From: Physcomitrium patens
Taxonomy: Eukaryota; Streptophyta; Bryopsida; Funariales; Funariaceae
Reading direction: 5' to 3'
Assembly: GCF_000002425.4 (NCBI RefSeq)
Contig: NC_037259.1
Span: forward strand, 3,025,902 to 3,089,901
Length of the DNA stretch: 64,000 bases
The notes beneath the pieces are model-generated. The model worked only from the letters and a program-made list of their open reading frames with translations, searched no databases and had not been told where the DNA came from. Shown piece by piece: positions 1 through 13,231 of the stretch (position 1 is the first letter of the stretch; the number at the start of each line of letters is the position of its first letter). The position numbers and the translations under genes are program-made.

Positions 1-2708
1 ATATCATGGATAAAAGGATGAAAGGACATACTTGATTGAATTTTCTTGATAAACTTTGAATCAATAATTAGTGTTGATTTTATTGCTTGAAGGTGAAAAT
101 GTTCTAGCTTTAAGAGAATCATTCTTTATTGATTAAAAGATGTATCTCTTTTTTTTTGGTACAACATAAGAACATTTAGAAAGGACGTCTAATAAACCTG
201 TTATTTTTTGGATTGATAAGTGAACTTGAAATCAAATCTTAATAAAGACATGCTCCAACAAGCTTCGAGATAATTTAAAATACGTACTTACATAAAATAC
301 TTGAAGTTCTTATGATCTGTATATATGGTGACTAGACTCGTGGTGCCTTCTAAATAATGACACCATTCTTGAAATGAATCTACAATTGCAAGGAGCTCTT
401 TGTCATAGATTTCATAATTTATCTCAATTGTTGAAATTTTTTTGGAATAGAAAGCTACTAGATAGAGTTTATCATCTACTCCCATTTGTGATAATACTGC
501 ATTTGAGGCAAAGTTTGATGCATATGTTTCCATGAAAAATACCTGGGAGAAGTCAATACAATATAAGATTGATGTAGAAGTAAATTCTTTTTTTAAAGCA
601 TTAAATGATGCTTTGTCTTTTTTATTCCACTTAAGTTTGTCATTACAAGTCAAATGTGTAAGTGGAGCTACAACTTGAGAAAAATTATTATTGAATATTT
701 GATAATAATTGACAAAGCCTAAAAAATATTGCACGTCTCTTATTATTTTTAGAATGATGTATGAAATTCTTAGCCAAGTTTTCATCAATGTATTCCTTGA
801 GTACAACCAACTCGTTTTATAATAGGCTATAGATTGGTGTAAATGGTGATTAAGCCCTTTCATGAAGTTTGATAGAATAATCATAAAGATGATGCTTTAA
901 AAGAATATCTTTGTTCTTCTTTTAAAAAATGTCTTAGAAATCTTTGTAATTGCATTACTTCTTTGGATAATGTTGAGTAGTATGTTTAGCTTCTCCATAA
1001 TATAAACATAAGCCCTCTTGACGTTGTCAATACTTTTCTTGCTCTGTGAAGGATTTAAAATGTACCATATCAATTTACATTGGTTTTGGCCTTGATGAAT
1101 AAGTTTTTGAAAACTTACAAGATATCATCATTGTTTGATTTGTTCTTCTTCAGCCAAATCTTTATTCATGATGTCTTTCAAATAATTGATTGTCATATGC
1201 AATGGCTTAAGCAATAAATTGTTTCAAAGATTTTGCCTTTGATATTATTAATAACAAGTCTTTGACATTATTTTTTAACCCATATCAAAATTGATTGATA
1301 AGAGCTTTGTCATTCTAATCCATGTTGCAAGCTAGGTTTTGGAATTCAGTAGCATATATGGTGGCTGACTATAATTCTTACAATAAAAATAAGAGCTTGG
1401 TCTCTATTACTCTTTTCAATCACTTTCTCTAAATATGGCTGTAAATACTTCTTGGAATGAATTCAAATTATAAAGGAGTAATAAATCTTTTTTCATAGAA
1501 GGCACAAACCAAGATAGAACACTTCCTAATAGAAGTATACCAATGAATTAGACTTAAGTAAATCCATTCGAATATTAAAAAAGATGCAATCTTAGACAGA
1601 GCTTGATTTATTCCAAAAATCTTTGGAATTTTGATCTTATTCCATTAGACTTCTCAAGCATACTAATCCTTATCCCCATCATACTTGTAGAAATAAAACT
1701 CCCTAGATTTGATTATGAGATCAATCTATTTGTTTCCTTCAATTGTACAACTTCTTGCCGTAGATTGTAAACTTCTTTCATATATGTAGGTATAGTACCT
1801 CCATGATTCACGTTGAAAATACATGAGATTTTTACTTTTAGAGTGTTGACAAGTTCATGAAGATCTCCAATAGTTGTAAATCTATTCTCACTTCCATTGA
1901 GAGTAGCATCTATAATCTTTCCTTTCATAGACAATTCAAACAAATTTAAAAAGTTAAATTCAAGGAAGGCAATCCGCAATCTATAATAAAAATTTCTAGA
2001 AAGAAGGATAATCCATTCTTTTTTTAAAAAATATTAGTATTAAAAAATAAGATTTTTTTGTTTAAAGGTGGATAGTCTGTAACCTTTAAAATATATTAAT
2101 AGAAGTGGAGTAATCTACTTACTTATAATATAAGATAAAAATAAAAAGTTAGTACTCTTATCAAACTATTAAAGGCATGAATCTTGAAGAAAAAAAATCT
2201 TCAATACAATCTTGTGTCACTAAAGATAATTAGAAAGTCACTCAAAAGATGATATAATATTAAACTAAAATAGCTATTGCCAAAATTAAAAAGACTAAAA
2301 AGTCTTGTAACAAGATCAAGAACTAAAAAAAGTATTGGCAAGAGTGAAGATGGCTTCACTTTTGCCTCCATATATACTCTTAATTAGAAGCTATATAGTA
2401 ATATCTTATAAGACCTCCAAAACATGTTAACTTTGCAAGACACGTATCTTAACTTACAAGGCAAATTTTCTATATGTGCACCTCATAGTTAACTTGTTTT
2501 GCAAGCTACTAATATGTGGTTAATTTTTTGACCAAGTTTCTAATCTATCAATCAATTATAGATACATATAAAATTAAAGCAGCATCTATGAAGCTTTTAG
2601 AAAGCTTTTCTAAAATATCTTATGAAATTAATATACTTTTATCTTCTTTTACTTACTCCTATCTAATAATATAGGTATTTATTAGAATACCTATGTATAT
2701 CTATGATA
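1..2708 (-). mobile_element. Gypsy chromovirus C, 5' part, runs off left edge
   Basis: This is a Ty3/gypsy LTR element read on the minus strand. From right to left it shows a 5' LTR (2,167-2,708), a primer-site region just left of it, gag (about 1,300-1,980) and a gag zinc-knuckle region near 940-1,010. The 3' end of reverse transcriptase and RNase H follows (about 288-884; '[15 protein letters not shown]' is the RNase H signature seen also in element A). The order matches element A at 56,644-63,031, but the spacing is compressed. It is an old, broken copy with many breaks. Its 3' LTR lies outside the window. Confidence 0.85.
2167..2708 (-). repeat. 5' LTR of gypsy C
   Basis: This 542-bp LTR aligns by eye along its length with the LTRs at 8,910-9,439, 17,339-17,909 and 62,474-63,031. 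It carries the conserved TATA-like stretch and the inverted repeat around 2,340-2,385. Copia DNA begins only four bases beyond its outer end. Confidence 0.8.
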
Positions 2709-2712
2709 AAAT

Positions 2713-3005
2713 TATTATAGATAAGAAAAGTATGGAATAAAATGCTTCTTTCTTTTAATATCCTTTACTTATAGGAAGAATTTACATCTATTGTAATTAA
2801 ACTCATCTATAATCATCTTTATCCATCCAACTTAATCCTAGATTCTTTTTAATTTAGGTGCTATATTAAATCCTAAGTGCTACATTAATAAATTACTTTC
2901 ATTTTTTTACTACTTTTTGATTATTAATAACTTATTTAAGATAATTGTATCTTATTTTTATTTTAACATATCTAAGGTAATTATATCTTATTGTTATTTT
3001 AATAC
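2713..3005 (-). repeat. 3' LTR of the copia element
   Basis: This LTR of about 293 bp shares a recognisable run ('aagaaaagtatggaa' and onward) with 8,676-8,909. Its last 66 bp or so match 17,910-17,975. The outer end is fixed by where similarity to the right-hand copy starts. Confidence 0.75.
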
Positions 3006-6000
3006 TCCTACTTTATATTTAATCAAAGGCATTTAAACCTAATGCCTTTATCAACTTTTCATGCCCATCCTTTACTAGTACTTTTATTAACAAATCTGGA
3101 AGCATGTCTTTTGTTGCATAATACTTCATATCAATTACTCCAATTTCAATCTTTTTTATTATGAAGTGATGTTAAATGTTAATCTGCTTGGTTCTTCAGT
3201 GATGCTTTTGAATCTTTGCAAAAATAAGACATCCTTGATTATCACACTTCATTAAAGTTGCTTCAAATTACACAAATCCAATGCCTTCTATAATTTATCT
3301 TAGCCAAATTGCTTCTATTGTACTTTGACTTACTATCATATGTTCCGCCTCTATTGTAGACCTTACAATTCTTGATTGTCTCTTATAATTCCATGAAATT
3401 ATCCCCATTTCAAAAAAAAAATACATATCTCATTGTTGACCTTGTATCATTTGCATCTCTAATCCAATCTACATCACAATAATCATTCAATGTAATATTA
3501 TCTCATCTAAGATATAACTTGAAGTTCAAAGTACCCTTTTAAGTACCTCATAATCATCTTGATGGTTGTCCAATAGATTGGTCTAACTTTTGACATATGT
3601 TAACTCACAATACTTATTGCATATGTAAGATCCATTCTTATGCCAATCATTGCATATATAAGTGAGCCTACTACTATCTTATATGGATCATCTTTTATTT
3701 CATCTTCAACTTTAGCAAATTTCTCATTTATGAACTTCATCAACTTCAAATTAGCTTCCAAAGATATTTCAATGGACTTTCACTCCTCCATGTTAAATGA
3801 TTTCAATACTTCTTCAATTTATTTTCTTTGGCTCATTATAATGGTCTTATTATCACAATTTCTTACAAACTCCATGTTTAAACAATAGTAGAGCTCTCTC
3901 AAATCACTCATCTCCTACTCCTTTTCTAACTTTGCCTTCAACCAATCCATCTTCTTTATAGTATTACTCAATATGATTAAATCATTAACATAGAAGATGA
4001 TAATCAATATAAACTCATTTCATTGCATTACATACAAGGAATGATCAGCCTGATTCCTTAGAAATCTCTCATTTACAAAGAATGTGTCAATACATTGGAA
4101 TTGTACATATGATAATTATTTTAGTCTATATAAGAATTTCTTTAACTTATAAAAAAGATATTATTTGCTTTTTTTAATAAATCCTTGAGATTGATCTATA
4201 TATATGTCTTCTTCCAACTTTACATTTAAGAAAGTCCATTGCTACCTCAATTACCACAATAACTATAATGATAGTGAATTTAGCCAAAAAAGTAAATATT
4301 TCATTGAAATCAACATCAATAATTTGTAGGTAGCCTTTGGAAATTAATCTTGTCTTATATTTTATAACATTATCCATTACATCTTTTTTTATTCTAAACA
4401 TCCACTTATAACCAATTGAAGATGAATTTGTTGGAAGTTGAATCAATTCCTATGTTCTATTATCCATAAATTATTTGTATTTTTTTTCTATGGCCTTTTC
4501 TTACTTCATAGCATCCATGGACTTTATTGCATGACATAAATTCAATGAATGAATAAGAAGTGCAACATTGATATATTCTTTACTTACTTGAAGAAAAATG
4601 TGGTTCTTCTATCATTTATTACGTAATATTCTTTCTCTGAAAAGATATCTTTTTTCATTTAAAGAAGTTTTATCTTATTTTATTCTATATTTTTTTAAAA
4701 ACTTCTTTTCTTTTAAAGCTTCTTTTTCATTCAAAGATTAGTATTTTTTATCATCATCATCATTATAATCTTCAATATCTTCATTGTTGGTCTTAGAAAT
4801 TGTAAAGATCTTTTTCTTCATCTTCACTGCTTCTTCACTTTCATTCACACATCTACTATTTTCATTGTCATCATCTTCTTCTTCTTTCTTTGTTAAATTT
4901 GAAGATGTATCCATAAACATACTATTACTTCTACTTGAATATATCTCCAAAAGTTCACAAGCACTTTTATACTCCAAAAATTTTACATCATGATTTTTCA
5001 TGTTCTTCTTGGTATCCAAATACATTAGTCTATATGCCTTGGAACCTTCATAATATCCAAAAAAAACACAAAATTTGTACCTTATGCATCAAGTTTGAAT
5101 TTCATACAATCTAATGTCTTTACATAAGCAATGCACTCAAAAGTCCTCATGTGTGAAATAAAAAGTTTTCTCCTTTTCTATGCTTCTTTTAGAGCCATTG
5201 ATGTGAATGTACTTGTAGAGCACTTATTCTTTGTATATATTGAAGGTTATATTGAAAGCATGGCATTGTGAATGATTTGACAAAGATTCAAGCCACTTAC
5301 TATAGATTGGAGTTTTTTTATGCTCTTGGCATTCAAATGACCAAGGTATCCATGCTATATATCAAATTTAAGTTTATCATATAAAAACTCAGTAATTGGT
5401 GGTACTTCAATTCCAATTACTTTTTTATACTTAATGAAGTAGAAGTTGCCATCTCTAAAGTCCTTGATAACATCATCTCTATCCAATATCTTTATAAAGC
5501 ATCCATTCTTATCAAATTACATCTTATAACTATATAAAATTAGTTTATTCATCAAAAAGAGGTTTTTTTTAATCTTAGGTACATATAAGATATTATTGTG
5601 ATGTAACACAATTAATAGGTAAAAAATGTGAAGAAATTATTATATTATAGAAGAACTTACTTCAAATATTGTAGCAAATTATCTTAAAAAATAGACAATA
5701 GTCCAAAAGAAAATAAAACTAAAAGTATAAATGCTACCTTTTTGTAGAATAAGCTTCTATTTACTTTGTAAGGCCATGAAAAAATAAAAATAAAAAATAG
5801 ATTAAAAAAATAAAGAATATGAGCATATGTAGAAAGAAATTAGAACTTGATTCTAATCAAAATTAATTCAAAAGAAAAAAAATTGATATCCAGAGAAGAC
5901 CGATTATCAACCTAGGTTACAATTACATCGTAAGGCATAAAACATGATACCTACAGCAACTTGGGAGATTCTTTTACAAATCAAAGAATAAGATTAGAAA

Positions 6001-6589
6001 GTAAACTTTAAAAAAATTCTTTAAGCATTGATTTTGAGAGTTTTTATTATATAATGACTTTGCAAGAGCTTTACAAAGTCACAATTGTTTTGGGTGACTC
6101 AAGAATTTACAAAATAAAAAAGTTATTACGTTTTGGAGAATTTTCTAAGTTTGGTAGTAGATCTAAGGTTCAAATTTTAAGGACTTATGGAAATAGTTGT
6201 TTGAAGTGTATGCTTTAAGCTTGAGTTTGATCTTATAGTTGAATTGAAGGTTATTGAATTTCAAGTAGGTTGAGGTCTCAAAAATTAGAATTTTAAAGAT
6301 AGTTAGAGTTTCTAAGATCTTCAGTAATATATTAGTTGGGTTGGAATAAAATTTATGTATGAAAGTAATAGAATTGATTTATTATACATATATAAAATTT
6401 GAAAAAAATTATATAGTTTGAAAATGAGATATTGGTACTAGAAGTTTAACATTTAGATTGGAGTAAGAAGCAAGCCAATACCTAAGCGGATTTTGGGATT
6501 TTTCTTTTATTTGATAAGTGTAATTATCTTTAAAAAAAATTTACTTATTGTTAACTTAGTTATTCAGAAGTATGTAAATTTTTAAGCAA

Positions 6590-7015
6590 GATCAATGATT
6601 CAATTGATAGATATTGAGGTTTTAAATAATACTAAGATTAGATTGAATTGGTTAAGATTTGGTTAGGATTTAGTTTAGGATTAGGCTTTTATTTAAGATT
6701 TGTCTAGGTTTTGGTTTAGGATTTAGGATTTTTCTAAGATTCGATTAAAATCTATTATGGTTTTAACAAGGATTAAATTAGAACTTGGTTGAGATTTATT
6801 TAAGATAAATTTTTCATTATTTTAATATTTTTTTAGGATTTGTAAAGGATTCTTTTAAGATTTATTATGGATTTTCTTTCAACTCCTTTAAGATTTCTTA
6901 TTGTTTCTCTTTTAATTTATTTAAGGTTTCTTTTGAATTTAATTAAAGCTTATTTAGCATTATTAAGGTTTAATTAGAATTTATTTAGTATTCTATTAGA
7001 GTTAAGATTTTGTTG
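6590..7015. repeat. Degenerate 'gatttaattaag' tandem array inside copia
   Basis: This is an imperfect short-period array built on variants of 'ggatttgattaagatttg', between the copia protease and its integrase. A similar array at about 27,480-28,060 inside gypsy B is followed by the same protease-edge sequence, so the two arrays are homologous rather than independent simple repeats. Confidence 0.7.
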
Positions 7016-7367
7016 TTGCAATTTCCATTCTACCTTCTATAGCGAGGTATCTAATGCATTCTTGAGCAAGACTTTATATAATATAACAATGTTCTTTAAT
7101 TTTATCTTCATAGTTTGTCCTCTCATAATAATTTCTACTACAATGGAGTCTATTTCAATAGCTAGTATTATGCCATTGTCGTCCATAAAAATATTTGTTA
7201 CTAAAATTTCTTCATAAGTATTAAATAAATACTTGTATACAGTCACATACTTGGTGGCACTCAAATCAAAAATCCACTTAGATTTAGAAATTATAGAAGT
7301 GCCTTCACTTTCTATGAATACAAAATCAAGTCCTTCAAATTTTTCATATAAATTATTGGTACTTTCT

Positions 7368-7370
<3 letters not shown>

Positions 7371-7398
<28 letters not shown>
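7371..7398. repeat. Poly-T tract, 28 bp
   Basis: An uninterrupted run of 28 T within the copia protease-side open frame. It is simple sequence with no assigned role. Confidence 0.95.
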
Positions 7399-8675
7399 GC
7401 CTTGTAGAAATTTTGTACAAAGTGACATAGTTTTTTACAAATGAAGAAATTTCTTACATTTCTACATTGATTAAAATAGCTCTCTTTGCCTTCTTTTGAA
7501 AAAAGAGCCAAATCTTCACTTTGAGTTTTTTTTTTTTTTGGTTATTTTTTAGGCAAGTCTTATAATCATGTAGTTCATTGTAAGTTCTTTTAACTTAATA
7601 GACTTTTATTCCATAATGAAGTAGTTTTAGGACTCAAGAAGGCTTAAAAGTAAGGTCATGATAATATCACATTTTTTAAAAGGCTTGTTAATAATTGCTA
7701 GTTGGTTTGCAAGAGTCTTTACTTTATTGATATGAGCCATGAAATCTTCATATTTTTCCATCTTTTAAGTCAAGAATTTCTTCCTTATGAAGATAATATT
7801 GGACAAGTTCTTGTTCTCATATATGTTCTAAAGAGTCTTTCATGCTTTTGTTAGTCGTTTATAAGAGATAATGTGAGAAAAATTGATTTCATACAAATTA
7901 ATAGAAATTATGTCAAAAGTCTTCTTTTTATACCTTTTGAAGTTCTTTCTTTTTTTAGTATGTACATATATGCTTAGAAGCTCTTCACTTTCATCTAGAA
8001 TATTCCAAAGATCTAAAGATTCTAACAAAAGATCCATTTTGACCTTTTAATAATAGAAATTATTTCTTCTAAACTTTTCAATCACTTTCAAAACTTCACC
8101 TTCACTAAAAGCTATGTCTAAGTAGAGCTCTATTAAAAAATATCAAAAAAATGAGTCTTTATGTACTCAAAATTATCAAATCAATTTAATATTAATAAAA
8201 TCTTAGAATGTCTTATGAATAATAGAGTGCTTTTTCACTCAAAAAACTTTCAAATCAAGTTTTGAAGCTTCTAACAAGTATGTGCATTCTAAGGAACCTT
8301 ACTATCAAGATCTTCCTTTCTTTTAAAATAACTATTTTACAACACATACAAGATAAATAGAATTACTTCAACAATACAAAAAAGACAGTATCAAGGTCTT
8401 TCTATGAGGTCTTAAACTCATGATCCTAGGAGTTAAGAATCCTTAAAACAATGTTAGAGATCTATAAGGTCAAAATCAGCACCTTTTTATGCCAAAATAC
8501 AAGTTTAGATCTTACAAATCTTAATATTAGCAAATATCATAAGATCTATTCCACACAAATACAACCACTAAAGAATGACATCAATTTACTAGAATGATAC
8601 ATCAAAGTATGTCTAGGCCCATAAACTATTGAAAAAGTTATAATAAGTAAGATACAAGTAAGTAGAAATTAGAAT

Positions 8676-8909
8676 TGTTGTATACAAGAAAAGTATGGAA
8701 TTAGTTACATCTCTCTTCTAATACTCTTTACTTATAGGAGGAATTTATATCCATTGTAATTAAATTTCATCTATGATCATCTTCATCCATCCAACTTAAT
8801 CGAAGTTTTTTTTTAAGCAAGTTCTTATATTAAATCTTAGCTGCCACATTAATAAGTTACATTCATTTTTTTATTATCTATTAATTATTAATAATTTACT
8901 TAAGATAAT
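8676..8909 (-). repeat. Copia 5' LTR, first piece
   Basis: This piece matches 2,713-2,950 of the left LTR, then stops at the gypsy E boundary. The five bases 'ataat' at 8,905-8,909 are repeated at 17,910-17,914 on the far side of E as its target-site duplication. Confidence 0.8.
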
Positions 8910-9439
8910 TTTCAAGGACATAAACTTCAAAAAATTAAAATGTCAATATACTTTTAAATCACTCAAAAAGACAAAAAAATCACTTAAAGATGATATAGTA
9001 TTAAATCAAAATGGCTATTGTTAAAGACAAGAAGACTTGAAAAGACTTAGGACAAGACTAAAGACTAGAAAGGCATTGACAAGAGTAAAAAAGGCTTCAT
9101 TCTTACATCCATATATCCTCTTAACCAGGAGCTATGTAGCAATGTCCTATAGGACCTCCTAAACATGTTGACTTTGTAAAATATATATTTTAATTTACAA
9201 GGTAAGTTTTCTATATATAAACCACATAATTAGCTTTTTTTGTAAGCTATCAAAATGTGATTGACTTATTGATCAAGTTTCTAACCTACTAATCAACTAC
9301 AAATACATGTAAAGACAAAAGAGCATCTATGAAGCTTCTACGAAGCATTTCTAAAAAATATTATAAAATAAATCTATTTTTATCTACTACTACTTAATTA
9401 TATAGATAAATATTAAAATAAATATGTATATCCATAACA
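8910..9439 (-). repeat. 3' LTR of gypsy E
   Basis: A 530-bp LTR ending 'ccataaca'. It is colinear with 17,339-17,909. The conserved inverted repeat near the predicted transcript start lies at about 9,075-9,115. Confidence 0.85.
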
Positions 9440-10642
9440 TTACCTCTTTTCTAAAAACAAGTTCCATGAAGAGTGGCGATCATATGTTGAGAAAATCCAA
9501 GTTGAAACAAATTATATTTGCTACATATTTTGATCTTTCTTTTCTTTGAAGATAGTTGATAGGTCTTTTTAGCCATTGATAGTGTCTCATACTAGGGCAA
9601 AAAGACCACCATGTTATATGATCATTGTTGAAGCCTTCGTATCTTTTTTCAAATAAAATATTTGGAATACCATTAAGACTAATTCCTACCTTTAATAAAA
9701 TTACCAAATATTAAGATTTTCTTCAAAGATTATAATACAAAATATATTGTAACTTGTAATCTATTTAAAGAAAGACATATTGTTCTTGAAGATCTTCATT
9801 TTGATTATGTTGTCTTAACATTTATAATAATCGTAATATCTCATCCAATAATTCAATAAGTCATAGCTCTTGAGTTGAATCTATTAGTTATTGGTTTTCC
9901 ATCTCTTTAGTGCCACAAATATACAAAAGTTAGAAACAAGATTAGAAGGTAGAATTCTATATTTTTTTAGATCTGATTTCTTTTGTAGCAAAGATTTATT
10001 ATTCTTCATCTTGATTTTGATAAATGCCATCAGTAAAAAGTCTCAACCTTCTTTATTGTATATATAAGATTTTTTGCTAATTCTCATATGTATTTATTAA
10101 TATAATATCCATGCCAATGAACAAGATATTCTAATTGGTTTTAGAGCTGCCTTGAATTTAAGACTTCTTCCACCTTAAATTCTTCATTATTATCCACTTC
10201 CATAGAAAGAAGTGGTATTTATCTTCTTCCTGAGATATTCATTGTTTTATATGGCTTAAAAAGAGACACATGGGATATGAGATGGATCTTCATAGACTCT
10301 AATAGATATAATCAATAAGCAATAGAATTGACTTATTCACTAATAGGAAAAGGTCGAAGCCTATAATAATTCAACTTATCATAAGAACAAGTAGTCTTAA
10401 TATTGCAACAAAGTAGTCATACCTTATCATTGATGTTGAATTGTGGTTGTTCTTTGTATTAGGCAACTACATTGATCTCTTGTTATTCTTGAGCTTTCTT
10501 TAACTATACCTTCATTGTTGCATATAGCTCTGACAAATGATTTGTTAAATCTTCTAATACAAGATTATTAACTTTTGAAAAGTTAAAAGTATCAAGTCAT
10601 GAATGATAACCATAATTACCAAAGAAAGGTCTTCGTGAACTA

Positions 10643-12688
10643 AAATAAACCTTTACTATTCAAAAAAATTATTCTAGTTTATAATAAGTGAATTAACTAT
10701 TTAATTTCTTAGAATTTTATCTATTTTTTAAATCCTACTCAAATCACTCTTATCTTCTTTAAAATAACCTCTACTCATTGGAGTCATTCCTAATTCATGA
10801 CAATAGAATTAACTATGTGATTATTGCAAATTATAGCTCTTATTTAATCCAATTTAAGTCACCCAAAAAACTTCTTAATTCATCCAAGTTATTAAGCAAT
10901 TCCTACTACCAACTCACACATATCAAAATAAGTCAATCCAAAATATTATACAAATCTAAAAATCATCATTACTACTATTTCAATCTATTTATTTATTTTA
11001 TTTAATTAATTAATTATTTATTTCTTTTTATTACTATTATTAATTTTTATAGTTTTAATTTTAAATTAATATTCATCCATCAATAAAAATTCATTCTTAA
11101 ATGACTATTCATCCATAGTAAATAACTCATTTGTGATCAAATATTCATTCAAAACTTTATTTTACTTATTTATTATTATTATTAAATAAAAAATTTAAAA
11201 ATAAAATATAAAATAAAATAAAAACCTAAATTCTTCTTTCTGAGCCTAATTTCCTATGTCTAACCTTCATTACCTCGCAAGTATGATGACTTTGAGGGGG
11301 TATAACAACCGATTCAATTCTGCATAGAAGTTAAGAGCTGAACTGTAGGGTGACGGGCTCCTCCACATTGGATTATTTCTCGCCAAGCATTGACTTCCTC
11401 CGCCTAATTTCACGTGCAAGGATCTCTCTACAAGGCTTGGTGAAGGGTCGTTGTTGAACAATTCAGCAGCGTCCCACATTTATGCACCTATTTGAGCTTC
11501 CACGTCTAGTGAGGCTGACGACATGATTTCAAACCCAACGATCCGCCATGTTGGAGCTGACCTCGGATATTGGCATTAGAAGTTGCTCTCAGATGAACAT
11601 CTATTGGACAACTTGAATTTCAGTAGCAATCTTCCGCCTTTCCTTCGATAACAGATGGTATTGACGAAGTTCTTCAAAGGGATGTCAAGCATCCAAGGGC
11701 AAATCCCACCCCAGTGCCGCCTGCGAGCTCTTTTACGGAGATGATGTCCCAGGAGTGCCCTTCTCAACTTGGTTCTTGTCACAAGAGTCCAAAAATTCTA
11801 TTTCCTTCCTGAATCTTACCTGCCAGTAATGTCTTTAGTCTATTGATAGAGATGCCAAAGGATCACATGCCGATGCCGCGAGCAGTTTGGTGTACAAAAC
11901 GAATACCTGTATCCACGATCCAGCTTACGGCAGCACAAAAATTCACCGATGAATGGCACTTCCACCACCAATGTATGCCACAACAGGATAATCACTAGCA
12001 CACTACACTTCCATCATTGGTCAAAACTTGAACCAAGGTGGCAACCGCCGAATACGGAACCTCCGCAAAAATATTCAATTCTTGAGCTGATTACACCGCA
12101 GATCAGAGATAGACCATAACGGGATCAAGGACAAAATAACAACTATGCAAAATAGCGTAAGCTGGCTACGGAACAACCCTATCGCATAATACAAGAACAA
12201 CAACTAGTACGGCAACTTGTTGCAATACCTACAAGGCAATCCTTTCAACAACATGGAATTACAAGATCTAAGAGTGACGCTACAGAAGATAACCCTCCGT
12301 CGCCTCTAATCGCCTACTCCAGTTTGAACAGCTAACTGCATCAAGGCCTCCTGGAATCCAACGCTCTGTAACCAGCAACAACCTCACCAAATTAAACTCC
12401 GCAATACCTCAGCCACACCAAATTCCACACAACACATGCACGTCAAAAAATTCAAAGCAAACTCTGTATCGATTGGAGCTGGGACCCGTATTGATCAGAG
12501 CTGAAATTTATACAGGAAAAAACAGGAACAAGAGGGTGAAGCAGTGTTGCACCGCAACACTCCAATTGAGCAAAAAAAACTGAAACAAGAAGAGGGAGAA
12601 TACTGCACCACAATACCTCCACTAAGTGTAAGAACAGAAAAAAAGTTCCAAAGCTCCCGGTGCTCTTGAAGACGTGAAGAAAAACCCA

Positions 12689-12719
<31 letters not shown>

Positions 12720-12917
12720 GAGTGAGGGATCTAACAGCCGGATCCCTATCGCCAAGGAGGCTGCCGCCATTCACGGGCAGCCTCTTGCCACCTTGATCTC
12801 CTATTAATTTTTTTTTGTTTTAAATTTTAAATTTTTTTTCCATCCTTTTTTTTTCTTTCTTCTTTTTTCCTTCTTTTTTCTATTTTTTTATTCTTTTCAT
12901 CTTTTTATTTTAATTTT

Positions 12918-12953
<36 letters not shown>

Positions 12954-13231
12954 AGTTTCAAGAACTATTAATAAAATAGAATTTTCTATTTTTCCTTTTG
13001 AGGGCTACTTCTATAAGCCATCATTTAATGTTAACCACAAAAAACTTATTCATCATGGAAATTTGTCTTAATAAATTCTACTCTAGGTTGCATATCCACT
13101 ATGACCAATCTATTTTCTATTTTTTCCTAAAAATTCTACTACTAATTCATAAAATCTTTGATTTTAAGTACCATGATTGCATTTTTTATATTAAATATCT
13201 AAGTGACTTAATTTAGTGACTCATAGTATTT
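10643..13231. mobile_element. Unclassified 2.6-kb insertion in gypsy E with GC-rich core
   Basis: Element E matches element A up to about 10,642 and resumes at about 13,232, so this block is foreign to E. It has AT-rich arms (10,643-11,240 and 12,790-13,231) around a core (11,240-12,790) of near-balanced base composition, unlike everything else within 20 kb. The core has no open frame above about 91 codons and no domain I recognise. The flanks 'gtgaacta' (10,635-10,642) and 'gttaagta' (13,232-13,239) may be an imperfect 8-bp target duplication. I see no convincing terminal inverted or direct repeats. It could be a non-autonomous LTR or DNA element, or captured host DNA. An A run (about 12,683-12,710) and a (TA)n run (12,922-12,951) lie in its right part. 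Confidence 0.55.

Larger units (their letters stand above)
2713..8909 (-). mobile_element. Ty1/copia retrotransposon, split by gypsy E
   Basis: This copia-class element reads on the minus strand and has gag, protease, integrase, RT order. The gag-like part is about 7,440-8,040 ('LDLWNILDE'). The protease is 7,037-7,420, with a 'WIFDL' motif where the family has its catalytic WxxDxGA. The GAG-pre-integrase/integrase part is about 4,740-5,560 (a 'GHLNAKSIKKLQ' type segment near 5,290-5,350). The RT is 4,174-4,446 ('KYKTRLISKGYLQ' matches the copia KYKARLVAKGY motif), with RNase H/RT remains down to 3,020. Its left LTR is whole. Its right LTR is cut at 8,909 by gypsy E and resumes at 17,910-17,975. 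It is broken by many changes and is old. Confidence 0.8.

Noticed and set aside
4784-4993. A 69-codon plus-strand frame rich in Ser/Phe/Leu
   Set aside because: Shadow of the acidic minus-strand copia integrase-side frame.
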